This document shows, in pieces, positions 9,550-19,007 of a stretch of 64,000 bases of DNA. Numbering within the stretch: position 1 is the stretch's first letter; each line of letters starts with the position of its first letter. The notes under the pieces are model-generated. The model made no database searches, had not been told where the DNA came from, and was given only the letters and a program-made list of their open reading frames with translations. The translations under genes were made by a program, and so were the position numbers. This stretch comes from Microseira sp041929235 (GTDB lineage: Bacteria; Cyanobacteriota; Cyanobacteriia; Cyanobacteriales; Aerosakkonemataceae): contig NZ_JBHFNP010000049.1 in the NCBI RefSeq assembly GCF_041929235.1, forward strand, positions 1 to 64,000. Reading direction: 5' to 3'.

Positions 9550-11325
9550 TTGTCTCAGGCGCTACTACCATTAATCACAATAGCTGTTGCGAATAAGACG
9601 CTCATGACCTTGTCCACCCATCGGCAACGCACGTTACCAGAAGCTAACAATAAATTGGAATCTGCTTTGAGCGCAAGTCATATTGCCAGTCTCCAAGATA
9701 TAGGAGCAGAACTGGTATATACCCAAGAAGTTTCGGGACGGTATCTGTCATTTTATTGGCAGGAAGCAGAACGCTACGGTATATCCGCAGCCGAGATGGC
9801 GGCGGGGAGTGAAGAGACAATAGAACCAGCCGATCCGGCGGCTTATAGACAACGGGTACGGCAAATTATAGAGAGTAAAGTTCCAGAACGGTTCAGTTGT
9901 AAATTTCGATACAAAGAACATAGTTTTAGATTCGATTTAGCGATCAGCCCAATTTTGAGGCCAGATGGGACGGCAACAACAGTAGTGGTAATGGGAAGCC
10001 AGTCGCACGAGTCAGAGGGGAATCATTCAGGTCACGCTCCAGCCAAAGTAACAGAGAACGGTGCGCTGAGCTGCAATCCTCAAGAATACCAAAAACTGCT
10101 GACCCAAATAGCCAGAAATATTCGTCGCACGCTGGATCTGGATACGATTAGGCAGCAAACGGTGGATGGACTGGGAAAAGCGTTGTGCGTGAGTCGCTGC
10201 ATCATCAGTGGTTATAAAAAGAGCGATCCGGAAGTAAGAGTAGTCGCAGAGTATCGCCAAGAACAATGTCCCTCGCTGTTGGGAAAAACATTAGCAGTTA
10301 AAGATGACCCTTGTCTCACCAAGGCATTAGCCACCCTGGGAACAGTGGTAGAAGAACCCCAGGAATCTGGCAACCAAAAGTCAAGGCTGGTGGTGGCAAC
10401 TTATTATAAAAACGAAGCCAACGGGTTGATTAGCTTGTATCAGTGCGGACGCAGTGGGTGGGAACCAGCAGAAATCGAACTGGTGCGGGAAATAGCCGAA
10501 CAAGTGGGGACGGCAATCGCTCACGCCACCCTCTACGAAGAATTAGAAGAAGCGCGTCAGCAAGCAGAAGAATCTTCTCGCCTCAAAAGCGAATTTCTCG
10601 CCAACACCTCCCACGAACTGCGTACCCCCCTCAACGGGATGATCGGATTCCTCAAACTGATCCTAGAGGGAATGGCAGAAGACCCCGAAGAACAGCAAGA
10701 ATTTATCCAAGAAGCATACCGCTCGGCGCTGCACCTGCTCAACATTATCAACGATATTCTGGATATCGCCAAAATCGAAGCAGGTAAAATGGAGCTGGAG
10801 TTAGGCTCGGTCAAGTTGAAAGAATTGTTCGATCGGGTCGATGACTTTGCCCAAACTCAGGCACAGCAAAAGAATTTGAGCCTGCGCTTTCAACTACCAG
10901 CCGCCCACGATGAAGTGATCGTCTACGGCAACTACCAACGGCTGTTGCAAGTAATGTTAAATCTGGTAGGCAATGCCATCAAATTCACCCATGAAGGTGG
11001 AGTGACAATTACCGCCGAAGTTCAGAAAAAGAAATTATTATTTAAAGAACAAGAATTACCTGGAATGGTAGTAGTACGCGTGGCAGATACGGGAATTGGG
11101 GTATCGCTGGAAAAACAAGACAGGCTGTTCCAAAAATTCACTCAAGTCGATGGCGGCCTCAACCGCAAGTACGGCGGGACGGGTTTGGGATTGACAATTT
11201 CGCAAAAATTAGTCGAAACAATGGGCGGTCAGGTAAACTTTTACAGCATGGGCGAAGGACTGGGATCGACAGTTACGTTTACCATCCCGCTGTACCAAGA
11301 ACCATTAATAGTTTCATCCAAATAA
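9550..11325 (+). CDS. Soluble PAS-GAF sensor histidine kinase
   Basis: 591 residues from TTG 9550, or 573 from the in-frame ATG at 9604, which may be the true start. Order of domains: a PAS-like region (about residues 50-165), a GAF-like domain (about 190-325), a short coiled coil, HisKA with SHELRTPLNG (phospho-acceptor His355 in the long form), then HATPase_c with the N box (NLVGNAIKFTHEGG), G1 (VADTGIGV), F box and G2 (GGTGLGL). No membrane segment or receiver domain is present, so it is a cytoplasmic hybrid-less kinase. The ligand of the GAF domain is unknown; no chromophore cysteine is evident. No response regulator lies beside it. Confidence 0.9.
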   Translation: MSQALLPLITIAVANKTLMTLSTHRQRTLPEANNKLESALSASHIASLQDIGAELVYTQEVSGRYLSFYWQEAERYGISAAEMAAGSEETIEPADPAAYRQRVRQIIESKVPERFSCKFRYKEHSFRFDLAISPILRPDGTATTVVVMGSQSHESEGNHSGHAPAKVTENGALSCNPQEYQKLLTQIARNIRRTLDLDTIRQQTVDGLGKALCVSRCIISGYKKSDPEVRVVAEYRQEQCPSLLGKTLAVKDDPCLTKALATLGTVVEEPQESGNQKSRLVVATYYKNEANGLISLYQCGRSGWEPAEIELVREIAEQVGTAIAHATLYEELEEARQQAEESSRLKSEFLANTSHELRTPLNGMIGFLKLILEGMAEDPEEQQEFIQEAYRSALHLLNIINDILDIAKIEAGKMELELGSVKLKELFDRVDDFAQTQAQQKNLSLRFQLPAAHDEVIVYGNYQRLLQVMLNLVGNAIKFTHEGGVTITAEVQKKKLLFKEQELPGMVVVRVADTGIGVSLEKQDRLFQKFTQVDGGLNRKYGGTGLGLTISQKLVETMGGQVNFYSMGEGLGSTVTFTIPLYQEPLIVSSK

Positions 11326-11752
11326 CGTAAGCGGTAATTGGTAATTGGTAATTGGTCATTGGTAATTGGATTAAAATGCTGTCGAATCCTGACAATTACC
11401 CTTAGCAACTAGGGTTAACTACTCGTAAACTAATTTTATGGCAGCATAGATACTGCCGAAAGTTATTGCTAGGTTGTCAAAAAAATAACAACCCAGGGCT
11501 GACGCAAAGAAACCGGGTTTATCCAAAAAATCGCCGCAAGAAAGCCAAAAAACCGGGTTTATCCGCCAAATTGTTGATGGCAACGAAAGATATACACAGA
11601 ACGCCAAGAAACCGGGTTTATCGGCCAAATTGTTGATGGCAACCCAAAATATACACAGAAACCCGGTTTCTAGGATCTTCGCGCGTAAGTTTTATGAAAA
11701 AAAATCAGCTTCCCGAGTTAACAAGTTTAATTAAACTAGAGAAAGGTGATTT
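11326..11752. repeat. Repeat-rich gap: GGTAATT heptamers and a 59-bp tandem duplication
   Basis: Heptamer repeats of the AATTGGT type occupy about 11335-11370. The block starting AACCGGGTTTATC at 11551 is repeated at 11610 with a period of 59 bp; a third, shorter copy of the AACCGGGTTT core lies near 11515 and a closing inverted AAACCCGGTTTCT near 11660. The promoter of the downstream DUF3386 gene should lie in 11690-11750. No gene is supported. Confidence 0.75.
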
Positions 11753-11764
11753 TTGGAGAATTCT

Positions 11765-12415
11765 GTGACTGAGCAAACGAACGCTCGCGAATTATTCAAA
11801 GCGGCATACGAAAACCGCTATACCTGGGATGCGAACTTTCCAGGTTACAGTGCAGATGTGGAACTCAAGCAAGGTGATGAAGTCTACACTGGCAAAATTC
11901 GCATTAACGGCGACCTCAGCGTAGAAGTTACCGGAATCGAGGACGAAGAGGTCAAACAAAGCATCTACACTCAGTTGCGGGATGTGGTGACCCACCGCAA
12001 GCGGTCTAGTTTTGAGCAGTCTCACGGGAAAAACCAGTTTAACCTGGGAGAACAAGACTCGACAGGTGCTATGGAAATTCTGGTCAAAGGCGATGCGATG
12101 GGGTCTAATTATAAGATCCGAGGCACGGAAATTTGCCAGGTCAGCCGCGTCATGGGAAGGATGGCGTTCGTTATCGATACCCACGAAAGCTTAGATACTG
12201 GCGAGGGTTACGTATCAAAACGCTACGACGCTGTTTTCCGTAACGCGCAGACGAATGAAATGACCAGAGAACTGGAATTTGAGGATAATTACGAGAAAAT
12301 TGGTGATTACTACGTGATGACTCGCCAAGTGGTGCGTTCCCGCGAAAATGGTCAAATTATCGCCACCGAATTTAATTTCGCCAACGTGAAACTGCTGGAA
12401 GTAGCAGCAGTTTAA
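11765..12415 (+). CDS. DUF3386 family protein
   Basis: A cyanobacterial protein of 216 residues. The GTG at 11765 is preferred over the upstream TTG at 11753 because GGAG ends 7 bases before the GTG. The core has ELFKAAYENRYTWDANFPGY near the N terminus and the pattern RYDAVF...ITREL-like strands typical of DUF3386. No signal peptide or membrane segment is seen, so it is predicted cytoplasmic. Function is unknown. It is followed at 130 bp by nfu. Confidence 0.85.
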   Translation: MTEQTNARELFKAAYENRYTWDANFPGYSADVELKQGDEVYTGKIRINGDLSVEVTGIEDEEVKQSIYTQLRDVVTHRKRSSFEQSHGKNQFNLGEQDSTGAMEILVKGDAMGSNYKIRGTEICQVSRVMGRMAFVIDTHESLDTGEGYVSKRYDAVFRNAQTNEMTRELEFEDNYEKIGDYYVMTRQVVRSRENGQIIATEFNFANVKLLEVAAV

Positions 12416-12545
12416 GGAAAAACCACAAGCGCGTCCGTCTCGAAGCGGAAAAAGGCACCAGCCAATTTTCTCTAACTTGGCTCGCGGTTTTTTCCCTCAG
12501 AAGATCTACGATAAACTTAGCTGCGATTTAACGAGGTTTCACATC

Positions 12546-12776
12546 ATGGAACTGACAGTTGACAACGTCGAAACTGTTTTGGATGAAATGCGGCCTTACT
12601 TGATGTCCGATGGCGGTAACGTGGAATTAGTCGATATCGACGGACCCATCGTCAAACTGCGCTTGCAAGGTGCTTGCGGTTCTTGCCCTAGCTCGACGAT
12701 GACCTTAAGAATGGGAATTGAACGCAGACTCAAGGAATCGATTCCCGAAATCGCCGAAGTGGAACAAGTGATGTAA
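12546..12776 (+). CDS. nfu: NifU-like iron-sulfur scaffold protein
   Basis: A 76-residue protein consisting only of the NifU C-terminal domain. The CxxC motif GACGSCPSS (Cys44 and Cys47) binds a [4Fe-4S] cluster for delivery to apo-proteins such as photosystem I in cyanobacteria. An in-frame upstream GTG-like extension to 12477 exists, but homologues begin at MELT..., matching the ATG at 12546. It is preceded by a short GC-rich gap after the DUF3386 gene. Confidence 0.93.
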   Translation: MELTVDNVETVLDEMRPYLMSDGGNVELVDIDGPIVKLRLQGACGSCPSSTMTLRMGIERRLKESIPEIAEVEQVM

Positions 12777-12782
12777 GGACTG

Positions 12783-12889
12783 GTAACGGGTAATTGGTAA
12801 TTGGTCATTGGCTACCTGACTACCCATTACCCATTACCCTCGTGACCAAGGCTCTGCCTGGGAACGCCATTACCCATTACCTATTACCC
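12783..12889. repeat. AATTACC/GGTAATT heptamer repeat tract
   Basis: Multiple copies of TTACCCA, GGTAATT and variants fill the gap between nfu and the GH57 gene and run up to the ATG at 12890. This is the short tandemly repeated repetitive (STRR) type known from filamentous cyanobacteria. Similar tracts lie near 21485, 28255, 29122, 38231, 52670, 52940 and 59228. Confidence 0.8.
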
Positions 12890-15160
12890 ATGACCCATCC
12901 TCTATACGTCGCGTTTATCTGGCATCAGCACCAGCCTTTGTATAAAAGTCGCAGCAACACCCCGCTGTCTGATGGCGATGCCGATTTGTTGGCTACAAGT
13001 GAGTACCGCTTACCTTGGGTACGGTTGCACGGAACAAAAGATTACCTGGATTTGGTGCTGTTGCTGGAACGCTATCCCAAGTTGCATCAAACCGTAAACT
13101 TAGTCCCATCGCTAATTCTGCAACTGGAAGATTACATCGCTGGAACGGGGGTAGACCCTTATCTGGCGGTGGCTTTAACCCCAGCCGAAAAGCTGAGCGA
13201 TGACCAGCGTCGATTTATTATCGAGCATTTTTTTGACGCCAACCACCACACGCTGATCGACCCGAATCCACGCTACGCCGAATTGTACCAGCAACGGCAG
13301 GAAAATGGACGCTCCTGGTGTCTGGAAAATTGGCAGTCGGGAGATTACGGCGACGTCATGGCTTGGCATAATCTAGCCTGGATCGATCCGCTATTTTGGG
13401 ACGACCCGGAAATTGCCGCGTGGATCGAACGGGGGAGGAATTTTAATTTAACCGATCGCCGCAAAATTTACGCCAAACAGCAAGAAATTCTCAGCCGCAT
13501 CGTCCCCCAGCATCGCAAAATGCAGGAAGCTGGGCAGTTGGAAGTCACAACTTCGCCCTACACCCACCCAATCTTGCCCTTGCTGGCAGATACAAACGTC
13601 GGGCGGGTAGCGGTGTCGAATATGAATTTACCCCAGCACCGCTTTCAGTGGGAAGAAGATATTCCCCGCCACTTGCAAAAAGCGCGGGATATGTACGAAA
13701 AGCGATTTGGCTCTGCCCCTCGCGGGTTGTGGCCTTCGGAACAGGCAGTTGGCCGCGAGATTTTACCACACATTGTCAAACAGGGGTTTAACTGGATTTG
13801 CTCGGATGAAGCTATTTTAGGTTGGACCCTGAAGCACTTCTTCCACCGGGATGGTTCTGGAAATGTGGAAGAACCCGAAATGCTGTATCGTCCCTATCGC
13901 CTGGAAACGACTGCGGGTGATTTAGCGATCGTGTTTCGCGACCATAGATTATCGGATTTGATTGGATTTACTTATGGGTCGATGGAACCGAAGCGGGCGG
14001 CAGCGGAATTGGTGGGACACTTGGAAGCGATCGCTCGTACCCTCAAACACCGGCAGCCAGGGGACGGAACAGCCCTAGAACAGCCTTGGTTGGTCACCAT
14101 TGCCCTGGATGGGGAAAATTGCTGGGAATATTACCAATTAGACGGTAAACCATTCCTGGAAGCCCTATACTCAACCCTGAGCGACTCTCCGGACATTAAA
14201 CTCGTCACCGTATCCGAATTTATCGACCAGTTCCCCCCAACGGCGACTATCCCCGCCGAGCAACTGCATACGGGTTCCTGGGTCGATGGGAATCTTACCA
14301 CTTGGATCGGCGACCCTGCTAAAAATCGCGCTTGGGATATGCTAACAGAAGCAAGAATAGTATTAGCAAATCATCCAGAAGCGACGGAAGAAAATAATCC
14401 TGAAGCCTGGGAAGCGCTTTATGCGGCTGAAGGTTCCGACTGGTTTTGGTGGTTTGGTGAAGGTCATTCTTCTAACCAAGATGCCATTTTTGACCAGCTA
14501 TTTCGGGAACATTTGTGCGCGATTTACCAAGCATTAAACGCACCCATTCCAGAAAATATTCTCAAGCCAGTTGAGATTCACGAAGCGCGAGGCGATCATC
14601 GACCAGAAAGCTTTATTCATCCGATTATCGATGGTGTGGGTGACGAGCAAGACTGGGATAAAGCAGGGCGAATCGAAATTGGCGGCGCGCGGGGTACGAT
14701 GCACAACAGCATTGCAGTCCAGCGGCTTTGGTATGGGGTCGATCACTTGAATTTCTATGTCAGGTTAGATTTCAAAAGTGGCATTCAACCAGGAAAAGAT
14801 TGTCCGCCAGAGTTAAATTTGCTTTGGTTTTATCCAGATAGGACAATGCATAATAGTCCGGTGCCGCTGGCTGAGTTACCCGATGAAGCGCCGCTAAATT
14901 ATCATTTTCACCATCATTTGGGGGTTAATTTACTGACGAAATCAATTTGGTTTCAAGAAGCTGGGGAGCATTATCAATGGCATCCTCGTACCAGCCGCGC
15001 CAAATTGGCTTTAAATAAGTGTTTGGAATTGGCTGTGCCTTGGGCTGATTTGAATGTTGAACCAGATTATCCGTTGCGGTTGATTTTGGTGTTGTCGGAG
15101 GGAGAGCGTTATCGCAGCTATCTGCCGGAGAATGCTTTGATTCCGATTGAAGTACCGTAA
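12890..15160 (+). CDS. Glycoside hydrolase family 57 protein
   Basis: 756 residues from the ATG at 12890; the extra 32 codons upstream are repeat-derived and not conserved in style. The GH57 signature HQHQP is at residues 14-18. The nucleophile motif GLWPSE and the acid/base region WICSDEAILGW follow about 50 residues apart in the expected order. The C-terminal half, after about residue 540, is a beta-rich domain. GH57 enzymes act on alpha-glucans (amylase, branching or amylopullulanase activities), so a role in glycogen metabolism is likely, with the exact reaction unresolved. No signal peptide is seen. Confidence 0.9.
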   Translation: MTHPLYVAFIWHQHQPLYKSRSNTPLSDGDADLLATSEYRLPWVRLHGTKDYLDLVLLLERYPKLHQTVNLVPSLILQLEDYIAGTGVDPYLAVALTPAEKLSDDQRRFIIEHFFDANHHTLIDPNPRYAELYQQRQENGRSWCLENWQSGDYGDVMAWHNLAWIDPLFWDDPEIAAWIERGRNFNLTDRRKIYAKQQEILSRIVPQHRKMQEAGQLEVTTSPYTHPILPLLADTNVGRVAVSNMNLPQHRFQWEEDIPRHLQKARDMYEKRFGSAPRGLWPSEQAVGREILPHIVKQGFNWICSDEAILGWTLKHFFHRDGSGNVEEPEMLYRPYRLETTAGDLAIVFRDHRLSDLIGFTYGSMEPKRAAAELVGHLEAIARTLKHRQPGDGTALEQPWLVTIALDGENCWEYYQLDGKPFLEALYSTLSDSPDIKLVTVSEFIDQFPPTATIPAEQLHTGSWVDGNLTTWIGDPAKNRAWDMLTEARIVLANHPEATEENNPEAWEALYAAEGSDWFWWFGEGHSSNQDAIFDQLFREHLCAIYQALNAPIPENILKPVEIHEARGDHRPESFIHPIIDGVGDEQDWDKAGRIEIGGARGTMHNSIAVQRLWYGVDHLNFYVRLDFKSGIQPGKDCPPELNLLWFYPDRTMHNSPVPLAELPDEAPLNYHFHHHLGVNLLTKSIWFQEAGEHYQWHPRTSRAKLALNKCLELAVPWADLNVEPDYPLRLILVLSEGERYRSYLPENALIPIEVP

Positions 15161-15393
15161 GAAGGTAGATTTTTTGAACCGCAGAGGCGCAGAGAACGCA
15201 GAGTAAGAGGTAGTGAGAGAATTTTACCTATACCTAAAAGTTCTCTAGCGCCTATTTTTATGGGTAATAATTGCTAAGTTTTACCCTTACTAATAAAAAC
15301 ACTTTCAGGCAACGTTTGACATTATGCGGCTGGCTTCCTACCACAGTTGATGTAAACGATACAATAAATGATAGCTGATGAAAGGAGATAGCT

Positions 15394-15675
15394 ATGGTTC
15401 AAGCAACGGAATATCTTTACATTGTCAGAGATGATGAAATCCTCAGCGGCGAACCAATCATTCGGGGAACCCGCACACCTGTCAGAGCGATTGTTGAAAC
15501 TTGGCGTATGGGTACTGCACCCGAAGAAATTCCCAAAGGAATGCCTCATTTAACTTTGAGACAAGTATTTGGTGCATTAACTTATTACAGCGACCATCAA
15601 GATGAAATCAACCAATACATTGAACGCAACCGCATCCCTGACGAGTTAATTGACCCATTGGTTAAAGATTTGTGA
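15394..15675 (+). CDS. DUF433 antitoxin-like protein
   Basis: A 93-residue protein with a strong ribosome binding site (AAAGGAGATAGCT) before ATG 15394. The motif GEPIIRGTRTPVRAIVE is the hallmark of DUF433 (VapB-like HTH antitoxins). The stop TGA overlaps the GTG start of the next gene by four bases, giving translational coupling with its DUF5615 partner. The pair is a predicted type II toxin-antitoxin module. Confidence 0.88.
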   Translation: MVQATEYLYIVRDDEILSGEPIIRGTRTPVRAIVETWRMGTAPEEIPKGMPHLTLRQVFGALTYYSDHQDEINQYIERNRIPDELIDPLVKDL

Positions 15676-16061
15676 GTAGCCTTTTTATTTGTTTGTATTT
15701 GGATGAAGATGTCAATTGCTTAATTGCGGAGTTGCTCAGAGCAAGAGGCTTTGATGCGGTTTCCGCACGAGATGCAGGTCAACTTCATGCAACAGATGCA
15801 GATCAGTTTGCCTATGCTGTGAGTCAAGGAAGAACAATAGTCACTCACAATAGAGTTGATTTTGAGCAACTTGTACAGGCTTACTTTGATTCAGGGCAGA
15901 TGCACTATGGTGTAATTTTTGCTGTTCGTCGTTCACCTCAAGAGATTGCACAACGATTATTGGTGATTCTTAATCAGGTGACGGCAGACGAGATGCAAAA
16001 TCAAGTGCGTTATACCCAGCTGTGTCATTGGGTTGGGGTGTCGTTTGCAGTGTTTTATTAG
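15672..16061 (+). CDS. DUF5615 PIN-like toxin
   Basis: 129 residues starting at a GTG that overlaps the antitoxin stop. The N-terminal LYLDEDVNCLIAELLRARG and the later TIVTHNRVDFEQL carry the acidic residues expected of the PIN-like Mut7-C/DUF5615 nuclease fold. Family members are predicted RNases neutralised by the adjacent DUF433 protein. The gene is full length with acidic residues in place, so the module is likely functional. Confidence 0.85.
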   Translation: MSSLFICLYLDEDVNCLIAELLRARGFDAVSARDAGQLHATDADQFAYAVSQGRTIVTHNRVDFEQLVQAYFDSGQMHYGVIFAVRRSPQEIAQRLLVILNQVTADEMQNQVRYTQLCHWVGVSFAVFY

Positions 16062-16229
16062 ATGTAATTACTAATATGCTGAGAACAAGTCAGGTGAAAT
16101 ATTATCTTTACCATATAAAAGTGTTCTGGAAACTTCTTGGCACTTTTGATCCACTCTAGACTCTAACTCTTCATCTAGTTTATTTAATTCTTCACACCTC
16201 AAGTTAGATTCACTCGAATCATTCCAACA

Positions 16230-16835
16230 TTATATGCTATTTCTTATAAGCGATGCGTTACCAGGCTTCATCATGTTAACAGTTCCATATATCGCCCCTA
16301 AGACAGCTATACCTCTTTGCCAAGTTTGCCCAAACACAAAGCTCTTCTGTCTGATTTCTTCTTTCTGTTTGGTGTACCACTCAAAAATAATTCCACACTT
16401 TGGCTTGAAGACATCTTCATAAACTTTTGGTGCCAACTCAGTACGTAAAACACGGGGATCTGACTCAAATGCCTTCAATATATGTTCTGCTGCAATGGTT
16501 TTATCATCCCGTAAATCACAAATTAACCCTAGACCATAATCAGCAAGTGCGATGATGTAACTGTTATCAAGTTTTCCTGTTTTAAGAGATGGATTGATTC
16601 TGTTCTTCAGTAAATTATCCTCAGCAAACCTTAAACGAACGATCTTGGTTTCTTGATTATCAGTTATCAGTGCATGTCTAAGAGCATTATAAGATCACTG
16701 AAGCTCTTTAAGAATATATTCGATGGATGCTTGGATGTTGTCAAGCTTAACACTAACTACTTCTTGGAGAGTTTTTATAGCTTCCAAACATAATTCAGCA
16801 GACGCAAGAATTTGCTCTACAGTTGATGTGTCCAT
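16230..16835 (-). pseudogene. Unknown gene broken by one in-frame TGA
   Basis: On the minus strand, an open frame from ATG 16835 runs 46 codons to a TGA at 16695-16697, then continues in the same frame for 155 codons to a stop at 16230. Across the stop the protein reads ILKELQ-stop-SYNALRHALITDN, which looks continuous; CGA to TGA would explain it. The intact product would be about 201 residues, with a helical N terminus and the segment RQKSFVFGQTWQRGIAVLGAIYG partly hydrophobic. I do not recognise the family. The sequence is AT-rich relative to its neighbours, suggesting acquisition. Confidence 0.7.
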
Positions 16836-17160
16836 GTGCTTTTTACTACATGGCAGCCTAGTTATGCGATATAATAACACAGAAAAATTTTATGTCTACT
16901 ATATTCGGGACTTTATCATCTTCCATAACAAACGGTCACATATATACAGGGAATGAAACGATCGCCTCAAACGATACTTATTGTAGTTATTTGCTGGAGA
17001 ATGCTTTGATTGCGATGGAAGTGCCGTAGTTGGTGTTGAGTAGGGAGCGATCACCTCTAAGATAAAATAAAATTATCAGAATGCGATCGCTTCTCTACTA
17101 ACAGCTATATCGACCAGATAGAGAATGGAGATTGGTAAGGAAATCTGCCTAGTTAACTAT

Positions 17161-17613
17161 TTAAAAGTTCTCTATCGCCCATTTTTCTTGGCGGTAAACT
17201 TCTCGTAGCTGGTGCAATTTGGTTTCGGCAAATACTGCTTTTACCAAATTCACCATTTTGCCCCAATTCAATAACTCTCCTACTGAGAGAGCATTATGGA
17301 ACTTGTTAGCATAAAAATGCGCCCATTCGGGGGCTTGCTGCCTTTTTTCGGGATTTTGCCTCTTTTTCCAGCGTCTGCGCCAATAAACGAAGTCTAAATC
17401 GGTGGGTGCTTCTACGCCCACAATTGGCGGAAAATCGGCTTAGCTGACGAATTGGCTTACTCCCTCGCCGTTGACGTAAACTACATATCGCCAGCATTCG
17501 ACGCGCTTAATTTGTTCTGGCTTGAGGTTGAAGAGCAGGGCGGCTGTGGCTTTGGTGACGAAGCGAGCTAGTCTATGGACGGGCTGGGAATTTGGCTGAG
17601 AAGTTGATAACAT
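17161..17613 (-). pseudogene. Broken copy of duplicated unknown gene
   Basis: This is a near-identical copy of the gene at 18025-18537. A TAC codon has become TAA at 17440-17442, splitting the product after GEGVSQFVS. One codon is also missing in the segment QQAPEWAHFY, which reads QAPDFWAHFY in the intact copy. The reading frame otherwise remains open, so the damage is recent. It is divergent from the small HTH gene at 17730, matching the arrangement of the second copy. Confidence 0.85.
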
Positions 17614-17729
17614 AGATCTTGATAACATAGATATAGTATCGATCGCCCTTCAGTTTTCCATACCGGAGCGGCGATTTTCATTTATAATACAGGTATAATG
17701 ACGAAATTTCAACAATTGTCAAGGTAAAA

Positions 17730-17942
17730 ATGGGGCAAATTAGGTTGCGGGTGAGAGAACTTGCGGCTGAGAAAGGTTGGACGCTCAAGGAAGTGTCTGA
17801 GCGATCTGGAGTTATTTACAGCACCGTTAGAAGCTACGCGCGCTCACCAGCAATGGCGATGGTTGATTTTACAGCTATTCAGAAATTAGCGCGCGCGTTT
17901 GATGTGATGATTGAGGACTTGGTTGAAGTAGTGCGAGATTAG
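17730..17942 (+). CDS. Small XRE-type HTH regulator
   Basis: 70 residues, essentially a single Cro/C1-type helix-turn-helix domain (RVRELAAEKGWTLKEVSERS, then IYSTVRSYARS as recognition helix). AAGG lies six bases before ATG 17730. It is divergently oriented to the broken gene at 17161-17613; they share an intergenic segment with CTTCAGTTTTCC and CCGGAGCG that recurs before the second pair, a possible operator. Such stand-alone domains usually repress their divergent neighbour. Confidence 0.85.
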   Translation: MGQIRLRVRELAAEKGWTLKEVSERSGVIYSTVRSYARSPAMAMVDFTAIQKLARAFDVMIEDLVEVVRD

Positions 17943-18024
17943 GGTGGCGCGATCGCTCGAGTGCGAACACCCGGTTTAAAGAAACCGGGTTTCTGTGTAA
18001 AATCGTCGCTGGCAAACTAGAGAT

Positions 18025-18537
18025 TTAGGTGGAAACAAAGGTGATGCCCTCGTCGTGGGTAAGTCCCGTAACTATTGAAAAGTTCTCTATCGCCCATTTT
18101 TCCTGGCGGTAAACTTCTCGTAGCTGGTGCAATGTGGTTTCGGCAAATACTGCTTTTACCAAATTCACGATTTTGCCCCAATTCAATAACTCTCCTACTG
18201 AGAGAGCATTATGGAACTTGTTAGCATAAAAATGCGCCCAAAAATCGGGGGCTTGCTTCCTTTTTTCGGGATTTTGGGTTTTTTTCCAGCGGCGGCGCCA
18301 ATAAACGAAGTCTAAATCGGTGGGTGCTTCTACGCCCACAATTGGCGGAAAATCGGCGTAGCTGACGAATTGACTGACTCCCTCGCCGTTGACGTAAACT
18401 ACATATCGCCAGCATTCGACGCGCTTAATTTGTTCTGGCTTCAGGTTGAAGAGTAGGGCGGCTGTTGCTTTGGTGACGAAGCGAGCAAGTCGATGGACGG
18501 GCTTGGAATTTGGCTGTGATGTTGATAAGATAGACAT
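18025..18537 (-). CDS. Unknown protein, intact copy of duplicated gene
   Basis: 170 residues from ATG 18537, chosen because AAGGA lies about seven bases upstream. Visible features are a basic N-terminal segment (VHRLARFVTKATAALLFNL), a conserved WRYVVYVNGEGVSQFVSYADF block and a basic stretch YWRRRWKKTQNPEKRKQAP. The last 17 residues (SIVTGLTHDEGITFVST) are read from a dispersed repeat; the ancestral stop, kept in the broken copy, lies just before them. I do not recognise the family. Divergent to the HTH gene at 18716. Confidence 0.7.
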   Translation of the reverse strand: MSILSTSQPNSKPVHRLARFVTKATAALLFNLKPEQIKRVECWRYVVYVNGEGVSQFVSYADFPPIVGVEAPTDLDFVYWRRRWKKTQNPEKRKQAPDFWAHFYANKFHNALSVGELLNWGKIVNLVKAVFAETTLHQLREVYRQEKWAIENFSIVTGLTHDEGITFVST

Positions 18538-18715
18538 ATAAGGTTCCTTTAGTAAGGACATGCATCAGTTCCTGTATGAAGCAGATGCATTCTGGACTAT
18601 GGGAGTTCTAACTCTTTGCGATCGCTCTTCAGTTTTCCTTTCCGGAGCGCGATCGCTTTTTATTAGAATTGTTATATTATACACTGTAGAGTTGTAAAAA
18701 GACAAGCGGTTAACG

Positions 18716-18940
18716 GTGCCATTTCAAGCCAAACTGAGAATCAGGGAATTGTGCGATCGCCAAAAGATAACGATGTCGAAGTTATCCAGGCTGAGTTCAG
18801 TCAACTACAACACCATCCATCGATGGGCAAACCAGCCATTGTTACGCATGGATGCCGATCCGCTGTTTCGCGTCTGTCGAGCTTTAGAATGCACTTTGGA
18901 TGAACTGATTGAGTGGACTGGCGATGAAACGTTAAGCTGA
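18716..18940 (+). CDS. Small XRE-type HTH regulator (second paralogue)
   Basis: 74 residues starting at GTG 18716. One Cro/C1-type HTH domain: RIRELCDRQKITMSKLSRLS followed by NYNTIHRWANQ. It is only distantly similar to the HTH protein at 17730, about one third identical by eye, while the divergent neighbours are nearly identical. It probably controls the gene at 18025-18537 through the shared upstream region (18540-18715). Confidence 0.85.
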   Translation: MPFQAKLRIRELCDRQKITMSKLSRLSSVNYNTIHRWANQPLLRMDADPLFRVCRALECTLDELIEWTGDETLS

Positions 18941-19007
18941 GGTTGCGGATTAGGGGGGTGCGATCGCTCGTACAATCGAGTCAGAAGCCAGATTGATGCA
19001 GGGCGGC

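Noticed and set aside
12477..12545. N-terminal extension of nfu
   Set aside because: The extra 23 residues do not belong to the NifU C-terminal domain; ATG 12546 fits the family.
12794..12889. N-terminal extension of the GH57 gene
   Set aside because: The sequence is translated heptamer repeat.
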